From: Planctomycetota bacterium
GTDB lineage: Bacteria > Planctomycetota > Planctomycetia > Pirellulales > Pirellulaceae
Assembly: GCA_014238905.1 (NCBI GenBank)
Contig: JABAAE010000016.1
Location: 62,001 to 126,000 of the forward strand
Reading direction: 5' to 3'
Length of the DNA stretch: 64,000 bases
Positions 1 to 9,545 of the stretch are shown here, in pieces. Below the pieces are notes generated by a model, which made no database searches, was not told the DNA's origin, and saw nothing but the letters and a program-made list of their open reading frames with translations. The stretch's first letter is position 1, and each line of letters opens with the position of its first letter. The position numbers and the translations under genes are program-made.

Positions 1-2
1 CC

Positions 3-791
3 GAAGAGTCTGCTGTAACCCCTGAAAAAAGTTTACCTAAAGTTTCCGACCCTAAAACCAAGGACTCCGAGGAATCGGGTGGTTGTGGGGAAGTGGTCTT
101 CCTGAATCAGGAGGATTCAGAAGAGAAAAAACAGAACGTTGAGCAGCCGCAAGAGAACGTTCAAAGCGAACAAAAGAGTCAAGATGCTCAGGAACAGGAC
201 GCCCAGGGCGATTCGGCTCCTCAAGAGGAGGCACCACCAACGGTAAACGAAGAGAAGTCCGCGGCAAAAGAACCAAATGCCGAACAGGAAAAGGGAATTC
301 CATCGAGTAAAGAAAAGGGAGCCCCCTCCCCGCAGTTGACTCAAGAATCTGGTGGGGCCACCGAATCGGCTGATAAACCGGAATCGGCGGAGCAGAAAGC
401 ATTGGCCGCCTACCAGGAGGCGATGCAGCAGTATCAGCAGCAGGTGATCCAGTATCAAACTGATTTGGCACAATATAATCAGGACATCGAAGCCTATCGG
501 CAGAAGGTCAAGGATGGTAAGGAAAAAGCGGCCAATCTCAATTCGCGTTTCGAGGATTGGTTTTACATTGTTGACGCAGCCAATTTGGCGAAAATAAAGC
601 TGACTCGCGGCGATTTGGTCACCGCGAAAAAAGCGGAGCCGGCTGAAGGTGGTTCCAATGATTTGAAACTGCCGGGTGTGGGTGATCTTCCTCCTGGACT
701 CCAGTTGCCCGGTGTGAACCCGCCGTCTCAACCCAAGGCTGAACCCAAGGCTGAACCAAAGGCTGAACCAAAGGCTGAACCCAAGGCTTAA
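3..791 (+). CDS. C-terminal part of a DUF4340-like protein (5' end outside window)
   Basis: The reading frame is open from base 3 with no stop, so the start lies upstream. Visible part: a long low-complexity stretch rich in Gln, Glu, Lys and Pro, a Gln/Tyr-rich coiled-coil-like segment, then a short compact region around the motif FEDWFYIVDAANLAKIKL. This motif resembles the end of planctomycete DUF4340 proteins, where a repeated unit closes with a W-Y-x-V sequence; that link is from memory of the family and is tentative. The C-terminus is a PKAE repeat. DUF4340 proteins often accompany gliding-type ABC exporters, but no such partner is visible here. An internal GTG at 93 could act as start but nothing supports it. 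Confidence 0.5.
   Translation, partial: EESAVTPEKSLPKVSDPKTKDSEESGGCGEVVFLNQEDSEEKKQNVEQPQENVQSEQKSQDAQEQDAQGDSAPQEEAPPTVNEEKSAAKEPNAEQEKGIPSSKEKGAPSPQLTQESGGATESADKPESAEQKALAAYQEAMQQYQQQVIQYQTDLAQYNQDIEAYRQKVKDGKEKAANLNSRFEDWFYIVDAANLAKIKLTRGDLVTAKKAEPAEGGSNDLKLPGVGDLPPGLQLPGVNPPSQPKAEPKAEPKAEPKAEPKA
732..791 (+). repeat. 12-bp tandem array inside the 3' end of the first CDS
   Basis: Five copies of a 12-bp unit (CCCAAGGCTGAA with C/A variants), encoding Pro-Lys-Ala-Glu. The last copy ends GCT TAA, so the stop codon is a one-base variant of the GAA codon of the unit. Confidence 0.9.
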
Positions 792-830
792 GTCGCTCTA
801 GTGGATTCTGAGTCTCGCTTGCCATTAACT

Positions 831-932
831 CTTAGGAACACTGGCTTCTAGGAACACTGGCTTCTAGGAACACTGGCTCTTAGGAACACTGGCTCTTAGG
901 AACACTGGCTCTTAGGAACACTGGCTCTTAGG
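831..932 (+). repeat. 16-bp tandem array
   Basis: About six copies plus a partial copy of CTTAGGAACACTGGCT, two copies starting TCT. It starts 40 bp after the stop of the first CDS and holds no gene. Confidence 0.9.
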
Positions 933-1037
933 GTGGATGAGAAGTCGCGGATAAGAACCAAGGGGGCATTGGCAACTGCAAGGGTTTTTGCTGGTTCCCC
1001 TCACCGATTTGAATGGGGCAGGAGGCCGAGGTCCCTC

Positions 1038-1643
1038 TCAGGGATTGACCGGGTTGTTGGTCAGATCATCCAAAACTTCAGCCAGGATTTCCATCGGAAG
1101 CCCTACTACATTGGATGGGCTTCCCTTGATGATTTGAATCCAGTTCAACCCATCCTGGAAACCGAAAGCCCCGGCTTTGCCTCGCCATTGGTTAGAATCG
1201 AGGTATTCCTCCAGAAATGTCGCCGATAACGTTTTCATCTCCAGGAGGGTTTCTTGGACCCGGATGACGGTGAGGTTTTCTGGTCGTTGCCAGACGCAAA
1301 GACCACTGAAAACACGATGCTGTCTACCGCTCATCGAAAGTAACATACTGAGCGCCTCTTTGCGGTTGGCCGGTTTGCCCAGGATTTTACCATCCACTTC
1401 ACCTACGGTGTCGCACCCGATAAAGAGGCCTTGATGATATTTTTTTGCAACGTTTTTCGCTTTCTGGTAGGCTAACCGCGCCACCCCATCGGAGGGTCGT
1501 TCACCGTCGCGGAAGCCATCTTCGGCGTCATCGTCTGGAGCGATGACGCGAAATTGATACCCGGCTGATTTCATTAATTCAGCCCGCCTAGGTGAACTGC
1601 TGGCAAGGATGAGATGACCTGGAGGTCTTTCAGTGAACATCAT
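1038..1643 (-). CDS. maf: Maf-family nucleotide pyrophosphatase
   Basis: Maf proteins hydrolyse non-canonical or modified NTPs to NMP and pyrophosphate in the cytoplasm, and some members affect division. The family signature SSSPRRAEL is near the N-terminus, followed by GCDTVGEVDGKILGKP, which carries the catalytic Asp and the Lys-Pro pair. Length (about 201 residues) is normal. The in-frame TTG at 1649 precedes two ATG codons at 1643 and 1640; ATG 1643 is chosen, but no Shine-Dalgarno sequence is seen. It diverges from the pseudouridine synthase with only about 22 bp between start codons, so each promoter must overlap the other gene. Which Maf subfamily (dTTP/UTP or m7GTP) cannot be told by eye. 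Confidence 0.9.
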   Translation of the reverse strand: MMFTERPPGHLILASSSPRRAELMKSAGYQFRVIAPDDDAEDGFRDGERPSDGVARLAYQKAKNVAKKYHQGLFIGCDTVGEVDGKILGKPANRKEALSMLLSMSGRQHRVFSGLCVWQRPENLTVIRVQETLLEMKTLSATFLEEYLDSNQWRGKAGAFGFQDGLNWIQIIKGSPSNVVGLPMEILAEVLDDLTNNPVNP

Positions 1644-1665
1644 GGTCAATTAATATAGCGGCACT

Positions 1666-2409
1666 GTGAAATCTCGCTCTCCCCAATCCCGTTCTTCGCA
1701 ATCGCTGACCGAAGATAGAATTATCTATGAAGATAATCACTTGATCGTCGTCTCCAAACCGGCAGGGGTTGCCACAATGGGAGCGGCAATCGGACAGCCC
1801 ACTGTTTTGGATTGGACCAAGGAGCGGATAAGAAAAAAGTATAACAAGCCCGGCAATGTATTTCTTGGCGTTGTCAGCCGGATTGACTCGTTTGTATCGG
1901 GAGTTCTGGTGTTTGCCAAAACCTCCAAGGCTGCGGGAAGACTGGCAAAACAATTTCGGGAGTCCAGTCCCAAAAAAAAATACCTGGCCATCGTGGAGGG
2001 GACGTTAACAGAATCTCGGGGAGTTTTTCAGTCGTGGTTGCGGAAAAATGATCGACTGAAAAAAATGGAGTCATTTTCCCGAGAAGTGCCTCAGAGTCGG
2101 TTTTCGGAACTGGATTATTGCGTTTTGAAACAAAATAAACGATTTTCCCTGGTTGAGGTGAACCTGATTACCGGGCGAAAACACCAAATTCGTGTGCAAT
2201 TTGCAGATCATGGAACCCCGGTTTATGCGGACCGAAAATATGGAGGTTCCCAAAAAATGAACGTAGGGATAGCCCTCCACAGTTGGTATTTAGAGCTTCA
2301 GCATCCTACCCGATCCGAGCGTTTGGAGTTGTTTTGTCCCTTACCGCGGGAGTGGTACGACCATCAGGGTTTCGCGACACTGTTGGATGGCGTTGATTTG
2401 ATGGCTTAA
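1666..2409 (+). CDS. RluA-family RNA pseudouridine synthase
   Basis: Converts uridine to pseudouridine in rRNA or tRNA. N-terminal motif RIIYEDNHLIVVSKPAG is typical of the RluA catalytic fold. The catalytic-loop motif is SRIDSFVSGVLVFAKT, with Asp74 as the presumed nucleophile; the usual H-R-L-D reads S-R-I-D here. A later motif, TGRKHQIRVQFA, is also conserved. There is no S4 domain. Start is GTG at 1666: an in-frame stop lies just upstream and no later start keeps the first strand. The target base cannot be predicted. Confidence 0.88.
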   Translation: MKSRSPQSRSSQSLTEDRIIYEDNHLIVVSKPAGVATMGAAIGQPTVLDWTKERIRKKYNKPGNVFLGVVSRIDSFVSGVLVFAKTSKAAGRLAKQFRESSPKKKYLAIVEGTLTESRGVFQSWLRKNDRLKKMESFSREVPQSRFSELDYCVLKQNKRFSLVEVNLITGRKHQIRVQFADHGTPVYADRKYGGSQKMNVGIALHSWYLELQHPTRSERLELFCPLPREWYDHQGFATLLDGVDLMA

Positions 2410-2579
2410 AATGGATGGCAAGACATCGCGCTATCTCTTAAAATAAACCCTACTTTGAAGATGGAGCTGAACATGCCATTTCTGCTGGGCGATGCCCTCT
2501 CAGATCGGCTAATGCCGGATGTGTTGCCCGCTGTAGGCAATTCTCGGGACTTGTTATACCTTTTTTTCTGAAAACAACC

Positions 2580-3962
2580 TTGGCACCACCCACTCAGACT
2601 GTTTTTCGAAAATCTGCCATGATCAGCGGACTTGTCACCGAGGATCAGTTGAGGCTCGCGATAGCGGAAATTCGGAATTCCATGCCGCCCGAATCCGCTA
2701 CCGGGCCAATCGATGATAAGAAGCTGGGAGAGAAACTGACCGAACAGGGCGTCATCAGCGAATACCAGGCCGATCAGCTTAATGCTGGGCGTACCAAATT
2801 GAATCTAGGTCCCTACATCATCACTGACTGGATTGGTCAGGGCGGAATGGGGCAGGTGTTTAAGGCAGTCCATGAAATGATGGGCCGTGAATGTGCTGTC
2901 AAAGTTTTGCCGCAATCCAAGGCGACTGCGGAGTCGATTGCGAACTTTCGGCGAGAGATCCGTATGCAGGCGAATCTTGATCACCATAATCTTGTTCGCG
3001 CCTACGATGCCGGTGAAGACGGAAACGTTCATTATCTGGTCGTCGAGTATGTGGCCGGAACGGACCTGCGGCGACTGGTCAGATCCAAAGGCAAGCTTAC
3101 GGTTCAGCAAGCTTCCAGCATTATCATGAATGCAGCGACTGGAATTGAATATGCCCACAGGGAACAATTGGTCCATCGGGACGTCAAGCCGGGGAATATT
3201 CTCGTTACGCCTGATGGCACGGTTAAGGTTTCGGACTTGGGGCTGGCGGGTTTTTTGGAGGATTCAACTGATCCTCGCCATGGGAAGACGGTAGGGACCG
3301 CTGATTACCTTTCCCCGGAACAAATACAATCGCCTCTGAATATTTCCAAGGCAACGGATATCTATTCGCTGGGATGCACGCTTTATTATGCGGTCACGGG
3401 AAAAGTTCCCTATCCTGGCGGCACTCCTAAAAGTAAGGCTCGGCGGCACCTTGAAGAAACGCCTTGGCATCCGCGCAGGTTTAATGACGAAATCAGCGAT
3501 GAATATGTTGACTTAATTGCCGACATGATGGAAAAAGATCCGCAGGACAGGATTCAGTCCTGTGAAGAAGTAGCACAGCGATTGGCACCTTGGGCAACCG
3601 ATGACAATATACCGGTTGTTCATTCTTCGCGGCAGTCTCGCTGGATGCCCGAACCCCCGCCGTCGGTCGAAAACGAGCGGATCGTCATTAACTCGCATGA
3701 CACCGGATCGGCTTCCTATGATGTCGCTGATTTGGCCATTTCAGAATTAAGCGGGCAGGTATCCGCCAGTACCGGGTCTGTCGGAAACCAGGATAGTCAG
3801 CGTACCGATATGCCGGCTCCACCCCCTCCGATTTTGGTCGAACCGGGCGAGGAACAATCTTCGGCCGCGGTTTTAATCATGTGGTCGTTATCTATCGCGA
3901 TACCGGTTTCGATGTTAATCGGATTTGTGCTTGGCTATCTTTTTAGCCGTAGTGAATTATAG
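2580..3962 (+). CDS. Membrane-anchored Ser/Thr protein kinase
   Basis: Hanks-type kinase. Residues 1-75 are an alpha-helical module (L-V-T-E-D-Q-L ... G-V-I-S-E-Y-Q-A) found in front of planctomycete kinases. The kinase domain spans about 78-345: Gly loop GQGGMGQV (86-93), catalytic Lys108, HRDVKPGN (199-206), and DLG in place of DFG at 219-221. A Pro-rich linker follows, then one C-terminal TM helix (about 430-455) and a short basic tail, so the kinase domain is probably cytoplasmic with no large outer sensor. Start is TTG at 2580; ATG 2619 is possible. Substrate unknown. The N-terminal module recurs in the beta-propeller protein at 47534. Confidence 0.9.
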   Translation: MAPPTQTVFRKSAMISGLVTEDQLRLAIAEIRNSMPPESATGPIDDKKLGEKLTEQGVISEYQADQLNAGRTKLNLGPYIITDWIGQGGMGQVFKAVHEMMGRECAVKVLPQSKATAESIANFRREIRMQANLDHHNLVRAYDAGEDGNVHYLVVEYVAGTDLRRLVRSKGKLTVQQASSIIMNAATGIEYAHREQLVHRDVKPGNILVTPDGTVKVSDLGLAGFLEDSTDPRHGKTVGTADYLSPEQIQSPLNISKATDIYSLGCTLYYAVTGKVPYPGGTPKSKARRHLEETPWHPRRFNDEISDEYVDLIADMMEKDPQDRIQSCEEVAQRLAPWATDDNIPVVHSSRQSRWMPEPPPSVENERIVINSHDTGSASYDVADLAISELSGQVSASTGSVGNQDSQRTDMPAPPPPILVEPGEEQSSAAVLIMWSLSIAIPVSMLIGFVLGYLFSRSEL

Positions 3963-3980
3963 ATCGCCACATTGATGGTT

Positions 3981-4012
3981 TGGCTGGGGTGCACTGGCTG
4001 GGGTGCACTGGC
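3981..4012 (+). repeat. 14-bp tandem duplication
   Basis: Two copies of TGGCTGGGGTGCAC plus four bases, between the convergent kinase and sulfatase genes, 18 bp after the kinase stop. Confidence 0.85.
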
Positions 4013-4067
4013 AGGGGCAATGAACACATCCTGGCGTACCTTGCCAACGTTGATCGATGGGATCCAA

Positions 4068-5537
4068 TCAGGGCAGAGGTTTCTCTGCGGCACCTTTTTT
4101 ACGATCGGGCGATGTCCAGCGGTAATCCATGGAGGCGGTCTGTAGTTCCTTTTGCAATGCCTCCAATCGTTGCGGATTCGCATCGGCAAGATTGTTTTCT
4201 TCGGCAATGTCTGAAGCGAGGTCGAAAACTTCGTATCGAATTTCTTTTGAGGGCTTTTCTGTCGAAACGATTTTCCAGTCTCCAGACCGCAAAGCTGTTT
4301 GATTTTTGGATCTCCAGTACAGTCTGTCGTGTGGTCGCCCTGTTTTGTTTCCTTGAACATACGGTAACAAGTCGACACCATCGAGTTTGTGTTTTGGTTC
4401 AAATCCGACAATGCTCTGCAATGTAGCGTTGAGATCAAGTGAACTGACAGGTTGCTGGAAAACGGTTTCGGCGGGGATTTTGTTTTTCCATTGCATTAGA
4501 AACGGAACACGTATGCCGCCCTCATAGAGTTGGCCTTTTTCACCGCGCAAGGGCGCGTTGCTGGAAGTCAGTTCACGTGTTGGTCCACCGTTGTCACTGA
4601 GGAATAGAATCAAGGTGTTTTTGGTCCCGCCGATTTGACGCAGGGCGCCGAGGATCTGTCCGACTCCGTCATCCAGATGGCCAAGCATCGCCAAAAATAT
4701 TCGGCGTTGTGGATCTTCGATATTTCTGAATTTGTGCATGTAACGATCAGCGCCTTGCATGGGACTGTGGACCGCGTTGTAATGCACGCACATGAAAAAG
4801 GGCTTGTCAAAATTTCTCAGGATGAATTCCTTGGCTTCGCGAGAAATGGCGTCGGTGAGATGTTGTTTTTCTTCGACGGGTTGGCCGTTGCGGTAAATGG
4901 GGTTCCCGGCATCGTAACTGGGTTCATGGGTTCCCATCTGCGAAGAATAGATCGTTCGGCCATCCCGGGAAAAAAACCTTCCCTGCCCTCCTCCTGGAAT
5001 CACTTTTCTTCTCAGCCAGGAGACGACGTCGTAATGGGGTGGGGGAGTATAAAAATGGCCCTCATGGAGGAAACCAAAGAATTCATCAAACCCTCTTCGC
5101 AGGGGCAGGTATTTGGAGGTGGCGCCAAGATGCCATTTGCCAAATAAACCGGTGATAAATCCGGAATCTGAAAGGTAATTGGCAATTGTCTTTTCCTGCA
5201 GTGGCAGACCTGCGTTGGGTTCGTCGTTGGCTGCCCCAATTAGATTAGTGGTGTAGCCAAAGCGTTCCTGATGTCGCCCGGTCAATAAACCAGCACGCGA
5301 TGTGCTGCAGACCGGTGAAGTTACATAGCCTTGTGTGAAACGTACGCCGTTGGCGGCAATCGAATCGATGTTGGGTGTGGGGATTTGATGGTTCCCCTGA
5401 CAGCCTAACTCACCGTAACCCAAGTCATCCACCAGGATCACAATCACGTTAGGAAGCTTGTTTTGCTGACCTTTGGTAATCCCCGGCAAAAGAAACAAGC
5501 CGATCATGAAACATAAGAATTTCGTTTTGAATAACAT
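4068..5537 (-). CDS. Secreted sulfatase (arylsulfatase family)
   Basis: Hydrolyses sulfate esters, in planctomycetes mostly of algal polysaccharides. Signal peptide at 1-24, then the metal-binding strand VIVILVDDLGYGELG (Asp37-Asp38). The formylglycine site is Cys77 in VCSTSRAGLLTGR: C-x-x-x-R is intact, but the third position is Thr rather than the usual Pro or Ala. Other family motifs: GKWHLG, and LFLSDNGGPT near 310. Length (489) fits family S1. The site needs a formylglycine-generating enzyme, which is not in this window. Substrate cannot be told. Confidence 0.92.
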   Translation of the reverse strand: MLFKTKFLCFMIGLFLLPGITKGQQNKLPNVIVILVDDLGYGELGCQGNHQIPTPNIDSIAANGVRFTQGYVTSPVCSTSRAGLLTGRHQERFGYTTNLIGAANDEPNAGLPLQEKTIANYLSDSGFITGLFGKWHLGATSKYLPLRRGFDEFFGFLHEGHFYTPPPHYDVVSWLRRKVIPGGGQGRFFSRDGRTIYSSQMGTHEPSYDAGNPIYRNGQPVEEKQHLTDAISREAKEFILRNFDKPFFMCVHYNAVHSPMQGADRYMHKFRNIEDPQRRIFLAMLGHLDDGVGQILGALRQIGGTKNTLILFLSDNGGPTRELTSSNAPLRGEKGQLYEGGIRVPFLMQWKNKIPAETVFQQPVSSLDLNATLQSIVGFEPKHKLDGVDLLPYVQGNKTGRPHDRLYWRSKNQTALRSGDWKIVSTEKPSKEIRYEVFDLASDIAEENNLADANPQRLEALQKELQTASMDYRWTSPDRKKGAAEKPLP

Positions 5538-6143
5538 GTCTGCCGTGGATTTCCAATTGGATGAATAAATGATTGGCTAGGTCTATATTGTCAGGATTAA
5601 TATCGGTGTGACCACTGCTGTCGCCGTCAGTTTTTCCACCTCGGCGGCGCAACCATGCGGTTCCCTCTATAGTGTTGGATAATCACCGGATCATGGGCTG
5701 ACCGCAAGATGTCCCTTATTACGAGGTTGGAGGGGACCAATGTTCGGATTTGCCCATGTATAGCCGTTTTTTTTAATAGATTTAAAGGGTTTAGGCCAGA
5801 GAGGGCTACGCAGAGGGCAGGGATGGACTGGAACTCCTTCTTGATTCGGGGTACGAAACCGGTAATAAACCGCCTTGATTGCAGAAACAAAGAGGTTTTG
5901 GTGGTTTTTGTCAACAAACGCTCGGTCGTGATGGCGAAGTGAAGTTTGAATCTTGACCTGGTGGAAGGCTCGTAGGACGATAGAGGGATCAGTGACGATA
6001 ACCGCGTGGTCAAACGGCGCCCTTTGAGTCTTTGAAATGGCGTGTTGAAATCGCCATCAGGTGTTTCCACTTTGGCTTGATGGACTTTTGGCACCCGTTG
6101 GTGGATGGGTGCGTCTGGATTTGGATTTTTATGAGATAGACTC
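5538..6143. other. 606-bp intergenic region
   Basis: Separates the divergent sulfatase and DUF1501 genes and presumably holds both promoters. An open frame on the minus strand (5627-6145) translates to a basic, non-family-like sequence and is not called. I see no RNA gene, repeat or terminator here. Confidence 0.5.
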
Positions 6144-7541
6144 ATGTTTAGTGTCTTCGATCAAGGCGTTCGATTGTGTGATGGTTTCTCACGCCGGGAG
6201 GCGTTGAGAGTGGGTGGTTTATCGGCACTCGGACTGTCGACGTCTGCCTTAAAATCACCCCAGTTACAAGCCGGCATTGCCAGTACTCCTCGTTCCGGTA
6301 AGGCAAAAGCTGTGATCTTGTTCTGGTTGCTGGGGGGACCACCTCAGCATGAAACCTGGGATCCCAAGCCGGACGCACCGGAGGATGTTCGCGGTGAATT
6401 CCGGGCGATCCAAACCAAAATCCCCGGGTTTCACGTCGGTGAATTAATGCCGCGGTCTGCTGAATGGGTGAATGATCTGGCGATTTTGCGTGGTGTTGTC
6501 AGCCATGACAATGCGCACTCGTCCAGCGGCTATCAAATGTTGACAGGTGTTCCTCACCAACCCTTGACGGCGGAAAATGTCACGTCGAAGCGGCCGAACC
6601 TGCATCCCAGCCTGGGAGCCATGGTACGGAAATTTATGCCGGAAAATGGTGGGCTTCCTTCCTCAATTTCTTTGCCGTATCACATCGCCAATGACGGGGA
6701 GATTGTCTGGCCAGGGCAGGGCGCTGGGTTCATGGGTAGGAATTATGATCCTTGGCTGATTCGCTGTGACCCCTCTCGACCTGATTTTAAACCACCTTCG
6801 ATCGCATTATCCAAAGAGATGTCGTCAATGCGATTTGCCGAAAGGAAACGATTATTAAGCGAACTCAATTCTAAAATGGCAGCGCTCAACGGAACTAACG
6901 AGGTGTCCGCCGAAGCGATCTATGACGATCAGGCCTTTGACCTCTTGACCGAAAGTAGAACCCGGGATGCGTTCCGGATCGACAAAGAAACCAAAGCGGT
7001 CCGAGAATCGTTTGGGATGTCACGTTTTGGTCAGTCGTGTTTGCTCGCCAGACGATTGGTTGAATCGGGAGTCAAATTGGTGCAAGTGAACTGGACTCGC
7101 CTCAAAAATGCTCCCAACAATGGAACATGGGATACGCATACCGTACATGGCGTTTCGTTACGCAACCATTTGATGCCAATCGCGGACCAAGCTTTTTCGG
7201 GGTTGCTAAATGATCTCAAAGAACGAGGCATGTTAGAAGACACGTTGGTCGCCTGGCTTGGAGAGTTTGGTCACACGCCGAAATTTAACAAAAACGCTGG
7301 ACGGGATCACTGGGGACGTTGTTTTTCCCTGGCGCTGGCCGGGGGTGGAATCCAAGGGGGCGTTGTTCATGGAAAGTCGGACAAAACCGCCTCGGATCCG
7401 ATTGAAGGTAAGGTGCAGCCGATGGATATTACCGCTACCATCTTGCATTGTTTGGGCCTGCCTCCCTCGACGGAATATTTTGATGATCAAGGCCGGCCAT
7501 TACCTCTGAGTCGAGGACGAGTAATCACCGAAATTCTCTAG
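6144..7541 (+). CDS. DUF1501 family protein (Tat-type signal)
   Basis: DUF1501 proteins are abundant in planctomycetes, belong to the alkaline-phosphatase-like fold, and have no firm biochemical role. The N-terminus has a twin-arginine-like signal (FSRREALRVGG). Motifs shared with the second copy at 40226: WLLGGPPQHETWDPKPDAP early, GEFGHTP about 370, GRDHWGR, then a Gly-rich ALAGGGIQGG segment. Start ATG 6144. It is usually paired with a PSD1 gene; here it stands alone, 600 bp from the divergent sulfatase. Confidence 0.9.
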   Translation: MFSVFDQGVRLCDGFSRREALRVGGLSALGLSTSALKSPQLQAGIASTPRSGKAKAVILFWLLGGPPQHETWDPKPDAPEDVRGEFRAIQTKIPGFHVGELMPRSAEWVNDLAILRGVVSHDNAHSSSGYQMLTGVPHQPLTAENVTSKRPNLHPSLGAMVRKFMPENGGLPSSISLPYHIANDGEIVWPGQGAGFMGRNYDPWLIRCDPSRPDFKPPSIALSKEMSSMRFAERKRLLSELNSKMAALNGTNEVSAEAIYDDQAFDLLTESRTRDAFRIDKETKAVRESFGMSRFGQSCLLARRLVESGVKLVQVNWTRLKNAPNNGTWDTHTVHGVSLRNHLMPIADQAFSGLLNDLKERGMLEDTLVAWLGEFGHTPKFNKNAGRDHWGRCFSLALAGGGIQGGVVHGKSDKTASDPIEGKVQPMDITATILHCLGLPPSTEYFDDQGRPLPLSRGRVITEIL

Positions 7542-7749
7542 GCCGTGTGGTGACGACCTGATGATGAGCACAAAATCGGGTGGTTGACTTCTCGAAGCGG
7601 GTACCGAAATAACGGGAATCACCGAATCAGTTGGGATTCTACGGGGCGTTAATTGGGAGAGCGGACTCCTGATTTTTTGTCAGCATACCGCACAGGTCTG
7701 ATGTTTAGTGGTCGGTTGGCACTTGTTCGACCAGCGACGATTGCCAGTC

Positions 7750-9534
7750 TCAGTGAATCGCTTCGGCAAACGCAGCGCGGAGGCATTTCAGAGCTCGGCC
7801 GCCGTCTTCGCCATCGACGATGACATTCACCCGTACTTCACTGGTGTTCATAATCTGAATATTGATTCCGGCGTTGGAAAGCGCTTTGAACATTCCGATG
7901 GCCACTCCGGTATGACTCCGTAATCCGATGCCCGATACGGACAACTTGTCTATATCACGCCTTGAGGTGACCTTTTGACAGCCCAGTTCCATCGCGACAG
8001 CCTCGGTGACTTCGATCGCCCGGTCGAGATCGGATTTTGGAACGGTGAATCCAATCACTGCTTCTTGTTCAATTGGGTAACTTTGGACAATCATATCAAC
8101 AAAAATTCCGGCAGCGGCGATCCGGTCAAAAATCAACGCAGCGATCCCTTGACGATTCGGGACGCCAAAGACGGCAACACTTGCCTGTGATTCGTCGAGA
8201 TTGATGTCGTCGATAAACAGAGCTTCCATGCCGACGCCCTGTAGACGGGCGACGACTTCGAGTGCGTCAGCGCTACGTTGGTGGGTAAAGTGATCGAGAT
8301 CGAGAGTTTTGACCGTTGTTGGTTTGGAGTGGAGGTCGAACCGATCGTGTACGGCTCTTAACGCATTGAGCATGTCGTCTCTGGAGATTAACGCCGAAAT
8401 TTTGATTTCGCTGGTGGTGATCATCTCCATATTAATATTCGCTTCTACCAACGACTCAAACATCATGTTGGCAACACCTGTTTGTTGGGCCATGCCCGTT
8501 CCAACGACCGAGATTTTGGAGACGTTATCACAGGAGGTGATCGTACCCTGTCCGAACCCATCTAGGGTTTCTTTGACCGCGTCCAGCGTGACGGGCAGTT
8601 CATCCTTGGGAACGGTGAACGAGATATTAGCGTTTCCATCCAACGCAGCGTTTTGCACAATCATATCGACTGTCACGTGCGCATTTGCAATGTTTGAGAA
8701 TAGCTCGTAGCTGACACCTGGTTTATCGGGAATGTTAATCAGTGAAATCCGAGCCTCATCCCGGGTTACCGCCGCTCCAGTCACCGGGCGATCTGGTGCC
8801 TCCGATTGATCCCAGATAAGCGATCCTGGTGAATCGCTGAGACTGCTTCGCACGTGAATCGGCACATCAAACTTTTTCGCGAATTCGATGGAACGACTAT
8901 GCATCACACCCGCTCCCAAGCTTGCCAACTCGAGCATTTCATCATATCGGACCTGGTGTGTTTTCCGGGCTTCCGGAAGCACTCGAGGATCGGTCGTAAA
9001 AACGCCATCGACGTCCGTATAAATTTCGCAGGCATCCGCCTGCAGCACCGCTGCCAAAGCGACCGCTGTGGTGTCGCTGCCCCCCCGCCCCAGAGTGGTA
9101 ATGTTCAGGCCATCGTCGATGCCCTGAAAACCGGCCGCAATTACGATGTTACCATCGTCCAGGAGTCGTTTCATGCGCTCGGTAGAGATGGACTCGATCC
9201 GGGCCTTGGTATGGGTGCTATCGGTTTTAATTCCAATTTGACCCCCTGTTAAACTAACGGCTTTGAATCCCAGAGAATGGATTGCCATCGCCATCAGGGC
9301 GACACTGACTTGTTCTCCCGTGGACAGCAGCATGTCCATTTCGCGAGCTTTGGGTTTTTCACAAACCTCGTGCGCCATCCCCACCAACATATCGGTGTTC
9401 TTGCCCATGGCGCTGACCACCATGACGACTTGGTGGCCATTCTGATGGGCACGGACCGCTTTACGGGCGGCTGCCTTGATTTTGTCCGTATCAGCAACAC
9501 TGGTGCCGCCAAACTTTTGCACGATCAATGACAT
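7750..9534 (-). CDS. lysC: Aspartate kinase with four ACT domains
   Basis: Phosphorylates L-aspartate, the first step toward Lys, Thr, Met and diaminopimelate. Kinase domain about 1-240 with KFGGTSV at the N-terminus and LGRGGSDTTAVALA. Instead of one regulatory ACT pair there are two: about 260-410 and 440-590, visible as paired copies (MFESLVEANINMEMITTSE and MFKALSNAGINIQIMNTSE). The length of 594 against about 400-450 agrees. Duplicated ACT pairs are known from cyanobacterial aspartate kinases. Start ATG 9534 is preferred over TTG 9543 because GGAG lies 9 nt upstream. The same window encodes transsulfuration enzymes further down this pathway. Confidence 0.95.
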   Translation of the reverse strand: MSLIVQKFGGTSVADTDKIKAAARKAVRAHQNGHQVVMVVSAMGKNTDMLVGMAHEVCEKPKAREMDMLLSTGEQVSVALMAMAIHSLGFKAVSLTGGQIGIKTDSTHTKARIESISTERMKRLLDDGNIVIAAGFQGIDDGLNITTLGRGGSDTTAVALAAVLQADACEIYTDVDGVFTTDPRVLPEARKTHQVRYDEMLELASLGAGVMHSRSIEFAKKFDVPIHVRSSLSDSPGSLIWDQSEAPDRPVTGAAVTRDEARISLINIPDKPGVSYELFSNIANAHVTVDMIVQNAALDGNANISFTVPKDELPVTLDAVKETLDGFGQGTITSCDNVSKISVVGTGMAQQTGVANMMFESLVEANINMEMITTSEIKISALISRDDMLNALRAVHDRFDLHSKPTTVKTLDLDHFTHQRSADALEVVARLQGVGMEALFIDDINLDESQASVAVFGVPNRQGIAALIFDRIAAAGIFVDMIVQSYPIEQEAVIGFTVPKSDLDRAIEVTEAVAMELGCQKVTSRRDIDKLSVSGIGLRSHTGVAIGMFKALSNAGINIQIMNTSEVRVNVIVDGEDGGRALKCLRAAFAEAIH

Positions 9535-9545
9535 GGTTATCAACT

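Noticed and set aside
5627-6145. Minus-strand open frame of 172 codons between sulfatase and DUF1501
   Set aside because: It overlaps the DUF1501 start, gives a basic protein with no family-like pattern, and has no ribosome binding site.
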